Shown one piece after another: positions 43,916-51,770 of a stretch of 64,000 nt of DNA. How positions within the stretch are numbered: position 1 is the stretch's first letter; every line of letters starts with the position of its first letter. The notes under the pieces were generated by a model. The model had not been told where the DNA came from. It did not search any database and saw only the letters and a list, made by a program, of their open reading frames with translations. This stretch comes from Bacillota bacterium. Its GTDB lineage: Bacteria > Bacillota > Clostridia > Oscillospirales > Acutalibacteraceae. The position numbers and the translations under genes are program-made. The DNA lies in contig JAEWYE010000073.1 in assembly GCA_023458755.1 (NCBI GenBank), forward strand, positions 52,781 to 116,780. Direction: 5' to 3'.

Positions 43916-45772
43916 ATGTTTTATTCTCGCAATACAATTTACCGCAATCCTACGGGAGCGGTTGCGGACGGTACAAATATTCATTTTAAAATTTCGCTGC
44001 CGCGTGACCTGCGCTGTTCCGCCGCGACTTTACTCCTTCTTGATGACACAGTCCAAAAAACAATTCGTTTCTCGATGTTCTGGTGCGGGATGAACGGAGA
44101 TAATGCTGAATGGTGGGAATGTGATTTTACACCGCAAACGCCAGGACTGTACTTTTACCGTTTTCAGCTTTCTACTTGGCGCGGCGCACTGACGCTTTCG
44201 CGTTCTACCCAGGGGGACGGTGTTTTAGGCGATGGCGGATTGTGGCAGCTTACGGTTTACGACCGCAATTTTCAAACGCCCGACTGGCTTGCCGGCGGGG
44301 TCATGTATCAGATTTTTCCGGACCGCTTTTTTGATTCCGGTGAACCGAAACAAAACGTGCCGCAGGACCGCAAGCTCCATACCGTATGGGGAGAACAGCC
44401 CGACTGGCAGCCGAACGAGCGGGGTGTGATTACTAACACCGATTATTTTGGCGGCGACTTAAAGGGAATCGCACAAAAACTTGGTTACCTGAAATCTCTG
44501 GGCGTGACCTGTATCTATATCAACCCTATTTTTGAATCGCACTCCAATCACCGGTACGATACCGCGGACTATTCCAAAGTTGACCCGCTTTTAGGCAGCG
44601 AGCAGGATTTCCGTGACTTGTGTGCGCAGGCGAAGGCTCTTGGCATTCACGTGCTGCTCGACGGCGTATTCAGCCATACGGGCAGTGACAGCGTCTACTT
44701 CAACCGGCAGGGCAGGTACGGGGAAAATACGGGTGCCTACCGTTCGCAGAACTCCCCCTATTATCCCTGGTACACGTTCCGCAGATGGCCCGACGAGTAT
44801 GACTGCTGGTGGAATTTCATCACGCTGCCCAACGTGAACGAAACCAATCCACAGTATAATCAATATATCAACGGCAAAGACGGAATCATTCAAAAATGGG
44901 TTGGGGACGGTTCGAGCGGCTGGCGTTTGGATGTTGCCGACGAGCTGCCCGATGAATTTTTGGATAAACTCCGCGTTTCCGCGAAGGAAAAAGACCCGAA
45001 CGCACTCATTTTGGGTGAGGTGTGGGAAGACGCGTCCAACAAGATGGCTTACGGCTATCGCAGAAAGTATCTGCTTGGCAGTCAGCTTGACAGCGTGATG
45101 AATTATCCGTTCCGCAGCGCGGTTTTGGGCTTTCTTACCGGAGCGAATCCCGCGGATATGATGGAAATCATCCTGAATGTATTGGAGAATTATCCTCCTC
45201 AGGTAATACGCCTGCTCATGAATCACATCGGCACACACGATACGGAGCGCGCCCTCACTATACTGGCAGGGGAACCGCTGGGCAGCCACAGCAGGCATTG
45301 GCAGAGTACGGCGAAATTAAGCGAAGAAGCACGGGAACTGGGAATACGGCGGTTGCGTTTGGCAGCACTGATGCAGTTTACCTTGCCGGGCGTGCCTTGC
45401 ATTTATTATGGGGACGAGGCAGGAATGGAGGGTTATCGCGATCCGTTTAACCGCGGCTGTTATCCGTGGGGAAACGAAGACCAGCGCCTGCTTTCCTGGT
45501 ACCGTGGGTTAGGCAGTTTGCGCGCGGAATGCTCCGCGCTGAAAGAAGGAACCTTTACGCCTCTAACTGCCGGAGACGGCTGCATGGCGTATATACGCAG
45601 TGACGAAAAGCAAATGCTGTTGGTTGCGGTAAACGCTTCAAACGAACAAAAATTTGTGGCAATCCCCAGTGAATGGCGGGATTCTACCGCCGTTTACGGG
45701 CAGGTACCGCAGCAGGGCGATTTGCAGCTGCCTGCACTCGACTGTGCGGTTTTAAAATTGGAAAATCAGTAA
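43916..45772 (+). CDS. Glycoside hydrolase family 13 (neopullulanase/maltogenic amylase-like)
   Basis: 618 residues. An N-terminal beta domain (residues 1-120) precedes the (beta/alpha)8 barrel: GVMYQIFPDRFF, the conserved region I stretch LLDGVFSHTG, region II GWRLDVADELPDEF (nucleophile Asp), region III LILGEVWEDASN (acid/base Glu) and region IV MNHIGTHDTERAL. A C-terminal beta-sandwich follows. No signal peptide, so it is cytoplasmic and likely cleaves imported maltodextrins or glycogen, feeding the phosphorylase encoded just upstream. Confidence 0.93.
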   Translation: MFYSRNTIYRNPTGAVADGTNIHFKISLPRDLRCSAATLLLLDDTVQKTIRFSMFWCGMNGDNAEWWECDFTPQTPGLYFYRFQLSTWRGALTLSRSTQGDGVLGDGGLWQLTVYDRNFQTPDWLAGGVMYQIFPDRFFDSGEPKQNVPQDRKLHTVWGEQPDWQPNERGVITNTDYFGGDLKGIAQKLGYLKSLGVTCIYINPIFESHSNHRYDTADYSKVDPLLGSEQDFRDLCAQAKALGIHVLLDGVFSHTGSDSVYFNRQGRYGENTGAYRSQNSPYYPWYTFRRWPDEYDCWWNFITLPNVNETNPQYNQYINGKDGIIQKWVGDGSSGWRLDVADELPDEFLDKLRVSAKEKDPNALILGEVWEDASNKMAYGYRRKYLLGSQLDSVMNYPFRSAVLGFLTGANPADMMEIILNVLENYPPQVIRLLMNHIGTHDTERALTILAGEPLGSHSRHWQSTAKLSEEARELGIRRLRLAALMQFTLPGVPCIYYGDEAGMEGYRDPFNRGCYPWGNEDQRLLSWYRGLGSLRAECSALKEGTFTPLTAGDGCMAYIRSDEKQMLLVAVNASNEQKFVAIPSEWRDSTAVYGQVPQQGDLQLPALDCAVLKLENQ

Positions 45773-45844
45773 TCAGAATATGTGCGGGTGGGTTTCACCT
45801 GCCCCGCATAATTCCATGATTTTTAAGTTTTTTGTAATTTATCC

Positions 45845-45873
45845 TTGCTTTTTCGTTGTATGTATGATATTAT
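45845..45873 (+). promoter_or_regulatory. Promoter of tRNA-Arg
   Basis: TTGCTT (45845-45850), a 17-bp spacer and TATTAT (45868-45873), about 42 bp before the tRNA. Confidence 0.7.
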
Positions 45874-45914
45874 ACTAGGGCACCTTAATTTTAGGACAAC
45901 TTAAAACTTCATAT

Positions 45915-45991
45915 GCGCTCGTAGCTCAGCTGGATAGAGTGTTTGACTACGAATCAAAAGGTCGCGGGTTCGAATCCCTCCGGGCGCACCA
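45915..45991 (+). tRNA. tRNA-Arg (anticodon ACG)
   Basis: A full cloverleaf: acceptor GCGCTCG pairs with CGGGCGC, the anticodon stem TTTGA/TCAAA encloses the loop CTACGAA (anticodon ACG, read as ICG), and the T arm contains GGTTCGAATCC. CCA is encoded at 45989-45991. The sequence to its right is foreign in character, so its 3' end is the probable integration site of the island. Confidence 0.97.
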
Positions 45992-46006
45992 AGCTGTTTA
46001 GTGTTC

Positions 46007-46036
46007 CAGTAAGCTCATAGAAATATGGGCTTACTG
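46007..46036. repeat. 13-bp hairpin with GAAA loop downstream of the tRNA
   Basis: Arms 46007-46019 and 46024-46036 pair over 13 bp with one wobble, closing a GAAA tetraloop. It lacks a U-tract, so it may be a tRNA-precursor 3' processing structure or an integrase-related palindrome at the island edge. Confidence 0.55.
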
Positions 46037-46054
46037 CAATATTAAACTTAAGTT

Positions 46055-46538
46055 TATATAAAAGGGTGACGAAGCTTGATCACGTCATCACCCTTATATA
46101 CAAAGGTGTCATCAATAACCGGGTTTGGCATTTCCTGTATTCGGCTACTCTCACACGAATACGTTTTGCTCCCCTTGCTGTGCAAGGCAGGCATGCTTGC
46201 TCAATAAAGTACCAATTTATTGAGGTCGTGGCACACTGGCTATCAGGTAGTATCATCCCTATACCGGTTTTGGCATTCAATTTTCTGTGGGTTTACGCCC
46301 ACGCTCTCGTCTTTTGTCGGAAGGCAAAAAACAAGAGCCTGAACGCAGTTGTGCAGCAACGTTACGTTCAAGCCCTTGACAAGTGTATGTTAACCATGTT
46401 ACCATTGTAGCAACACAGAAAACCAACCCCGCTGGTGTTTAGCTTTTGAAACGTAACCCTTTTACTGTTTCAATTAGTGTAAGAAGTTTGCGAGATTTCT
46501 TACAGCTAATCATTGGTGGGGTTATTGTATGTCCCCAC
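46055..46538 (-). ncRNA. Candidate large structured non-coding RNA (about 480 nt)
   Basis: The region lacks a credible gene but is dense in inverted repeats. Helices (plus coordinates): a junction closed by 46425-46430/46518-46523 and 46439-46444/46504-46509 that encloses two hairpins (46446-46452/46467-46473 and 46479-46485/46497-46503). Others are 46340-46345/46365-46370 with inner 46348-46351/46357-46360, 46303-46316/46325-46338 (two mismatches), 46287-46291/46298-46302, 46201-46208/46216-46223, 46173-46178/46182-46187 and 46137-46143/46156-46162. On the minus strand it starts just after a strong extended -10 promoter and ends in a terminator-like hairpin. Size and tRNA proximity recall ROOL/GOLLD-type RNAs, but membership is not shown. 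Confidence 0.6.
46062..46095 (-). terminator. Terminator-like hairpin at the 3' end of the candidate ncRNA
   Basis: On the minus strand AAGGGTGATGACG pairs with CGTCACCCTT (a three-base bulge), followed by TTATATAAA. It would end the transcript near 46055. Confidence 0.6.
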
Positions 46539-46544
46539 TCTTAA

Positions 46545-46573
46545 AGTATAGCACGGACAATTCAGAATTGCAA
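46545..46573 (-). promoter_or_regulatory. Promoter of the candidate ncRNA
   Basis: On the minus strand TTGCAA (46573-46568), a 17-bp spacer ending in an extended -10 TGC, and TATACT (46550-46545). Predicted start is near 46538. No coding sequence with a ribosome binding site follows it. Confidence 0.7.
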
Positions 46574-46715
46574 TAAAAATTTGCCTGTAATTACCATATC
46601 ACGTTTTGAGACTATAACACGGCTAAACAAGTTTTAATTATTACGTTAAAAATTATGCTGTTTAGATTGATTATGGGCTTGTAGGCGCAGCCAAAGCCTT
46701 TTATACGCAAATGAG
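46574..46715. other. Non-coding spacer between the ncRNA promoter and the DUF2971 terminator
   Basis: AT-rich sequence without recognisable signals. Confidence 0.4.
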
Positions 46716-46744
46716 AACAAGTCGGACATTTTGTCCGACTTGTT
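46716..46744. terminator. Island hairpin terminator, copy A
   Basis: A 13-bp perfect stem AACAAGTCGGACA/TGTCCGACTTGTT with a TTT loop, past the DUF2971 stop. The same palindrome recurs at 49045-49073, 54744-54766 and 56113-56135. Confidence 0.82.
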
Positions 46745-46805
46745 TTAGTTTATAAGCGATTGCTATAAACATAATGTGTAACTCAGAAAGCAAGCCAATT
46801 GAATT

Positions 46806-48437
46806 TTATCTGATATATATAGGATTCCAATTTATCTTTTCATACTTCTCAATCAATTCATAAATGTCAAATAGTTGCTTTTGAATCACAGGATAATCAT
46901 AATTATTAATTTGTCCACGCATATGCAAATTAGGAGCGACTTCTTGCAGCGAACCAACAGACTCTTTAGCTTGTGAAATAAATGTATTTACTTGCGATAC
47001 AAGTCCTAAAATTCCTTCTGGCATTTCAAGCGATGATAACTCCTCGTCAGTATTATCAGAAATGCGATTTAAAGATATTTTTAAATAATACCCATATGAT
47101 ATAAAGTCAATAGTATTTGCAAGCATAGGTCTTATACAAGAAAAATCGTCAATTACATTTTCTGAAGGTTCATTGAAAGGCTTACTTGCTTTTTCAATCT
47201 TTGATGATGAATCTTCAATTTGCTGGCAAAGTATATTTATATATTCAATTTCAGCATCCAAATCGAATACAAAGTCATCTTCAGCGAGTAGGTTTCTACT
47301 TAGTTCAAAATTTTCCGAATTAAGAGAAATATCATAGCAATCAATTTCTTTTTCTTTACACACATCCCATAAATAATGCTTACAAATTGGATCAATGTTT
47401 ATACCAAAAGTTATTGATTTAATAAAAGGCAATTTGACAAACAAAGGAGTATTTGGCTCACCAACATTTATAATACGCCATTCCTTTTCGTATTTCCAAC
47501 AAGTGGTCTTTACTAATAAGTAAGATAAAATGGCGTTCATATCCACATCGCAATATTCAATAATTTCTTTTGAAGTTAAATTAAACTTTTTAAAGCCTAA
47601 ATTCTGTAGCGATAAAGTTGGCCTGTTAGTGGTATATTCAACTGGATAAATAAAGCCTATAAAATCTTCAATATTGGCAAAATCGTACTCAATGCATATT
47701 CCAGAATAGGAATTTGCATAATGTGACCACATTAACTGATTATCCCAACCACTTGCACTAAAACAAGAAATTGTCATTTTTGACAGGAATGATTTAAATG
47801 TTGGGACATATATTGTATCCCTAATTTCCACCGCTCTATCATAAAGTTCCTCTAATGTGTCATTTAAGTTAAGCATGTCTATTAGACTTTTTTCAGTTAT
47901 ATCGATCTTTTCCATTGTGCCTACAATTAATAAGAAAGTATTAAACTCTTCTTTAGTAAAGATGTTTTTAATGTGCTTGGGGCATTTTGTATAAAGTGTT
48001 GATAAGTTTTGACTGATAAAAATAGAAATGGGGATTTTACTTTGATGCATAGTCTTTTGTTTTGAATATAGATATTTTTTTAGATCATTAACAAGAATAA
48101 CTAATTCCGCCAATTTTCCGACAGCTTTGTACTTAAGTAATTGTGTAATGATTACTTTTAGATTTTCATCTGGAAATGTTAATGCGTCTACTAATAAAGA
48201 AATACAATTCTCGTAAATTTTATCAGGGGAATAGCCAATTACGGAATCAAAAGGATCATTCATATTTAGAGGAGTTTGAGCATATACAACTCCATGTTTT
48301 ATGTTTTCAATGTCATAAATTGTAGATTCATCGCGTCGGCAAGGTCTATATTGATAAAATAGTCCGCCTGCATCTTCGATACTTTTTTTCATATTATCAA
48401 AAGTAGGTTCTTTTTGAAAATCAATGTTATTCTTCAT
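46806..48437 (-). CDS. DUF2971 domain protein (long variant)
   Basis: 543 residues. The DUF2971 features are YRPCRRDESTIYDIENIKHG with TPLNMNDPFDS early, and the hallmark CFSASGWDNQLMWSHYANSY followed by GICIEYDF near residue 235. Later KTTCWKYEKEWRIINV matches the family's K-x-x-x-W-x-x-E-x-E/WR motif. Typical members are about 250-350 residues; here an extra helical C-terminal region of roughly 150 residues is present. DUF2971 proteins are frequent in defence islands but biochemically uncharacterised. It is divergent from the 48561-49013 gene. Confidence 0.85.
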   Translation of the reverse strand: MKNNIDFQKEPTFDNMKKSIEDAGGLFYQYRPCRRDESTIYDIENIKHGVVYAQTPLNMNDPFDSVIGYSPDKIYENCISLLVDALTFPDENLKVIITQLLKYKAVGKLAELVILVNDLKKYLYSKQKTMHQSKIPISIFISQNLSTLYTKCPKHIKNIFTKEEFNTFLLIVGTMEKIDITEKSLIDMLNLNDTLEELYDRAVEIRDTIYVPTFKSFLSKMTISCFSASGWDNQLMWSHYANSYSGICIEYDFANIEDFIGFIYPVEYTTNRPTLSLQNLGFKKFNLTSKEIIEYCDVDMNAILSYLLVKTTCWKYEKEWRIINVGEPNTPLFVKLPFIKSITFGINIDPICKHYLWDVCKEKEIDCYDISLNSENFELSRNLLAEDDFVFDLDAEIEYINILCQQIEDSSSKIEKASKPFNEPSENVIDDFSCIRPMLANTIDFISYGYYLKISLNRISDNTDEELSSLEMPEGILGLVSQVNTFISQAKESVGSLQEVAPNLHMRGQINNYDYPVIQKQLFDIYELIEKYEKINWNPIYIR

Positions 48438-48560
48438 ATTCTCTCCTTGAAAAAACGCCTATTAAATGCACTCAATCAATTAATTAATTACAGTTTTAGT
48501 GCATAATGTTTAAGATTAGGATAATAATATTCTGGAAATTCTTTTATAAGGAGTATTAAA

Positions 48561-49013
48561 ATGCCTGAACTAAGTTTTTCTTCAAATGCTGATGAAATCC
48601 GATTCTATGTAAAAAAATTGTTAGGCGATTACAGAGAACACAACCGTAAAGAAATTAATAGTTATATTCGAAGAACGCCCAATGGGCACATTTTTACTGA
48701 TGCAATGATCACCGGCGCTCTTAAGACTTTAGTAGACACTGAAAGAGACAACTACCGAAACGCAAGACGTGGATGGTATTGTGCAATAAATCCAAACAAA
48801 GCAAACTGTAAGGAAAGTTATGACAATAATGATCTTCTAACTAAAAGAGTCAACAGCATTTTAGATGAAACGATAAGCAAACTTACAGAAGCATGCACAT
48901 TTAATTTATTGGAGGTAAAAAATAAAAAAATGAAGTTAGATAAAGTAGATAAAATTTCTGAGCTTATTGATCATATGCTTGCGTTTGAAGAAAACCTCAA
49001 AAAAGAGGCATAA
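48561..49013 (+). CDS. Uncharacterised protein, possible winged-helix N-terminus
   Basis: 150 residues with TAAGGAGTATTAAA before the ATG. The first 75 residues (FYVKKLLGDYREHNRKEINS, then a helix and a basic turn ending RRGWYCAI) look like a winged-helix fold by pattern, followed by a helical, coiled-coil-like C-terminus rich in Lys and Glu. No family is recognised. It is divergent from the DUF2971 gene, as a regulator would be; that is inference. It ends at hairpin terminator copy B. Confidence 0.6.
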   Translation: MPELSFSSNADEIRFYVKKLLGDYREHNRKEINSYIRRTPNGHIFTDAMITGALKTLVDTERDNYRNARRGWYCAINPNKANCKESYDNNDLLTKRVNSILDETISKLTEACTFNLLEVKNKKMKLDKVDKISELIDHMLAFEENLKKEA

Positions 49014-49044
49014 CTTGATGCGTATGTATTACCCTTGATAGGTA

Positions 49045-49073
49045 AACAAGTCGGACATTTTGTCCAACTTGTT
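49045..49073. terminator. Island hairpin terminator, copy B
   Basis: The same palindrome as copy A with one mismatch in the stem, between the converging 48561-49013 and 49200-49754 genes. The plus-strand tail is TTGTTTGGTTTTG. Confidence 0.75.
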
Positions 49074-49199
49074 TGGTTTTGCTTATATCTCAAATTATGT
49101 GGCCATTGAATCTGCGTTTTTCTGTTACGAAGAACGCAGTAGCTCAAAGGTTACCCGTGGGCGTGTTATTATTTTACTTTCGCAGATCAAGTTGCTTTC

Positions 49200-49754
49200 T
49201 TAATCTTTTTTATCTGTTGAGTCGCAATATACTATAAATGTCCTCTTTGTTATTAATAGCAACAACATAATAATCATGAATGATGCTGTATAGACAATTA
49301 GGGATAAAATTAATAAAACAACTGCACAATGAATTCTCGTAATTATAATTGAAAGGACAGCAGATAGTAAAGATAACAATGTAGCGGAAACAATTGAAAT
49401 AAAGGTTTCTCCAACAACCTGTTTCTCAATAGAATTATTACTATTTATTTTTCCAATTAAAATCGCCGCAAATCCGAATAGTATGGTAAATACGAGAGAA
49501 AAAACAGTCGTAAGTATTGCAGCGAGTTTATCATCAATAACAGCTTTAAACCCGAAAGTAATAATGGCAGCAAGTCCAATTGGCATAAATAGAAAGCATG
49601 CAAAATCCCAAGGTGAAAGTTTGTCTGTTTTTGCGTTCTTGAAAACTTGCAGCTGTCTGATAAATACGGAGAAAATACGAACCTTTTTGTTTCCAAACAG
49701 CATAAAGAAGATTATAGTAAACGCTATGGTTGACCAAATATACTTAATTGGCAT
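49200..49754 (-). CDS. Membrane protein, four to five helices, unknown
   Basis: 184 residues from ATG 49754, with GGAGGATTCCAAAC upstream. Hydrophobic helices are at about 7-22, 55-75, 80-105, 115-140 and 145-170, ending in a hydrophilic tail (VYCDSTDKKD). The start overlaps the end of the 324-residue gene by 11 bp, so they are coupled. A large soluble protein plus a small polytopic membrane protein is the organisation of several two-gene defence systems, but no specific family is recognised. Confidence 0.65.
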   Translation of the reverse strand: MPIKYIWSTIAFTIIFFMLFGNKKVRIFSVFIRQLQVFKNAKTDKLSPWDFACFLFMPIGLAAIITFGFKAVIDDKLAAILTTVFSLVFTILFGFAAILIGKINSNNSIEKQVVGETFISIVSATLLSLLSAVLSIIITRIHCAVVLLILSLIVYTASFMIIMLLLLITKRTFIVYCDSTDKKD

Positions 49755-50718
49755 GTTTGGAATCCTCCGATTCAATTATTGTATTATAATAGTCATCAGC
49801 TAGTTTAGTTAAGGCAGGAATAAAGTCTTCAGGCTTTTTATAAGATGCGTGAAGAGTTTCTGAAATATCGTAACTTCCAAATAAATGTTCATATTCATTC
49901 CACTTTATGGTCTTCCTACTTTTTCCAATGCGAAGTTGAATCTCTGCATCATTATATTCATCAGCATTTAGGCATGCAGCTTTAATTTGAGCAAAAGCTG
50001 CTGTTTGTTCAATCTGACCCAATTGCATATTGCGAAAAATCTTGAGTATTTTGTTATTATCTGTTACTTCTAGATTCAATCCAAGATCACGTACCACTTG
50101 ATTTTGCTTTTTTTTGCCCTTATAGTTATCGGCAATATCACTTGATGAGATTGTTCGTGTATACTGTAAAGTAATTTTAGTGGGGGTTGCATTTGATATT
50201 GAATCCGATATGGGTATGTATAAGTCCATTTCAAGCTTTAACCCTTTTGGCTTTAATACTCTATTTGCGGTTTCTAAAAACACACTTTTACAGCCTGAAC
50301 CATTTTGTCTGTGAAAAATGGCAATGATTGAATTGTCGTTTTTATATATAAAAATGTGGTGATCATAAAGAGCTGCACTGTCAGATCCAAAGTTGTATTC
50401 TTTTAATGTAGATGTTTTCATGACTGTAACTGGCGTGCCTTGTTTACCAGAACAAGGAAGCAAATGCCACCTGGTTACATTGTCACTCATTTTTTGAATC
50501 GATAACTTTTCATAAGGAAGCAAAATAGCTCTGTCGGTATTTTCACCAATTGCCAACTTGCTTGTAATTTTAGTATAATCATTGAGAAAATCTGAAAATT
50601 CATACTGTGGTGATTCGCCAGCTTTTATTGCTTTGCGTTGTTCTTCAATTAACGGATTGTTGCGTTGCAAATAGCTGAATTTGCATTTATAGGCAGTCAG
50701 CGTTTCGATTTTTGCCAC
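49744..50718 (-). CDS. Uncharacterised 324-aa protein coupled to a membrane protein
   Basis: It starts MAKIETLTAYKCKFSYLQRN and is a soluble alpha/beta protein with no signal peptide. The region DHHIFIYKNDNSIIAIFHRQ followed by NGSGCKSVFLETANRVL looks like a conserved core, and ADNYKGKKKQNQVVRDLGLN is strongly basic. I do not recognise the family. The gene has a strong extended -10 promoter (50811-50838) that is a near-copy of the one upstream of the CSD-ATPase gene. Its last 11 bp overlap the membrane gene. Confidence 0.65.
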   Translation of the reverse strand: MAKIETLTAYKCKFSYLQRNNPLIEEQRKAIKAGESPQYEFSDFLNDYTKITSKLAIGENTDRAILLPYEKLSIQKMSDNVTRWHLLPCSGKQGTPVTVMKTSTLKEYNFGSDSAALYDHHIFIYKNDNSIIAIFHRQNGSGCKSVFLETANRVLKPKGLKLEMDLYIPISDSISNATPTKITLQYTRTISSSDIADNYKGKKKQNQVVRDLGLNLEVTDNNKILKIFRNMQLGQIEQTAAFAQIKAACLNADEYNDAEIQLRIGKSRKTIKWNEYEHLFGSYDISETLHASYKKPEDFIPALTKLADDYYNTIIESEDSKHAN

Positions 50719-50810
50719 TTCAAATTACCTACCTTTTACCGTTAGAGGTTAATTAATAGTCATAAACTCTTTAACATCATTTAGTTAGGTACATTTATTA
50801 CCATATTCTC

Positions 50811-50871
50811 ATTCTACCACTTGGTTCTGCAAAAGCAAGTAAAATTTACCATATATCGAATATTTCAGACA
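50811..50871 (-). promoter_or_regulatory. Promoter with shared upstream element, copy 1
   Basis: On the minus strand TTGCTT (50838-50833), a 16-bp spacer with TGG, and TAGAAT (50816-50811). Together with about 35 bp upstream it is a diverged direct copy (about 80 percent by eye) of 54656-54716 in front of the CSD-ATPase gene. Confidence 0.7.
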
Positions 50872-50875
50872 AAAT

Positions 50876-50899
50876 AGGAGCCGGTTTTCGCTGGCTCCT
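50876..50899 (-). terminator. Terminator after the SRAP gene
   Basis: AGGAGCC and GGCTCCT arms (50876-50882, 50893-50899) with further inner pairing; on the minus strand followed by ATTTTGTC. It separates the SOS cassette from the next promoter. Confidence 0.78.
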
Positions 50900-50910
50900 T
50901 AGGAAATATA

Positions 50911-51483
50911 TTAAACCAGAACCTTCTGCAGCATAGGTCGTCCGGAATGCAGAATATTGACCGCAGCTTCTGTATTCGTTAGCCATAAAGTCATTTCTGG
51001 CTTTGTAAGAACAACTGGCATTCGATTGTGGATGACTGACATTGATTGGTTTGCCTCTGTGGTTAATACCACAAAGCAACGTTGTCCATTGAATTCACTG
51101 TATAAACCAGCCATATATAAAGACTTCGTTTCCGGTAGTTGAAACAGATACTTTTGTTTCTTCCTATCGTGTGACCATTCAAAAAAACCGGTAGAGGGGA
51201 TAATACACCGCTTTGATATGATACTGTTACGAAACATCGACTTTTCTTCCACCGTTTCTGAACGGGCATTAATGATTACTGCTTTTCCTTTGAATCCCGG
51301 ATAACCCCATTTAAGCAGCTCTAGTTCCGGCTTCACTTCATGCTGGGTTAATATCGGTGCAAAATTGGTAGGGAAGATTTCACCGGTTTTAACTTCTCCG
51401 TTTACCTTCCGGTTTACTTCGTCGATAATGTCCCGTATATCCTGCGCCTCCGCATCGCTGAATAACACATATCTGCCGCACAT
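50911..51483 (-). CDS. SOS response-associated peptidase (SRAP/YedK family)
   Basis: 190 residues. Cys2 of MCGRY is the residue that crosslinks to abasic sites in single-stranded DNA. Other active-site motifs are INARSETVEEK (Asn and Glu), GFFEWSHDRKKQKYL and IHNRMPVVL (catalytic His). It protects AP sites in ssDNA. It is the last gene of the dinB cassette, under LexA control by position. Confidence 0.93.
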   Translation of the reverse strand: MCGRYVLFSDAEAQDIRDIIDEVNRKVNGEVKTGEIFPTNFAPILTQHEVKPELELLKWGYPGFKGKAVIINARSETVEEKSMFRNSIISKRCIIPSTGFFEWSHDRKKQKYLFQLPETKSLYMAGLYSEFNGQRCFVVLTTEANQSMSVIHNRMPVVLTKPEMTLWLTNTEAAVNILHSGRPMLQKVLV

Positions 51484-51487
51484 AAAA

Positions 51488-51754
51488 TCACCCCGCGCTT
51501 TCTGTATTTAGTGTGTCAACTTTCGCCTCGACAAACCATCTGTTTTCTTCCAACCATACGTATTTTTCACGCCCTTGAATCCGGCAAGTGTACCGGATAC
51601 CTGCTCCGCCTGCTTTGAGTGACGCTGCCGGCCGGACGTCCAGCACTTTATCAATTTCAAACAGGATTCCGTCCGCCCACCAAACCGCAAGAGGTGTAAT
51701 CTTACCTTCCGGAGTATAACGGACAATCATATCCACGTATTTTTTGCATGACAT
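51488..51754 (-). CDS. Small conserved protein of the dinB-SRAP cassette
   Basis: 88 residues from ATG 51754 (MSCKKYVDMIVRYTPEGKIT), with AGGGGGGTATTCCG upstream. Contains PLAVWWADGILFEIDKVLDV and a beta-rich remainder (IRYTCRIQGREKYVWLEENR). Similar small proteins accompany Y-family polymerase genes in Clostridia, by memory rather than search. The function is unknown. It lies 16 bp after dinB and 4 bp before the SRAP gene. Confidence 0.7.
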   Translation of the reverse strand: MSCKKYVDMIVRYTPEGKITPLAVWWADGILFEIDKVLDVRPAASLKAGGAGIRYTCRIQGREKYVWLEENRWFVEAKVDTLNTESAG

Positions 51755-51770
51755 CGGAATACCCCCCTCG

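Noticed and set aside
46080..46280. 66-codon minus-strand ORF inside the structured region
   Set aside because: No ribosome binding site and no protein character; the hairpins explain the sequence better.
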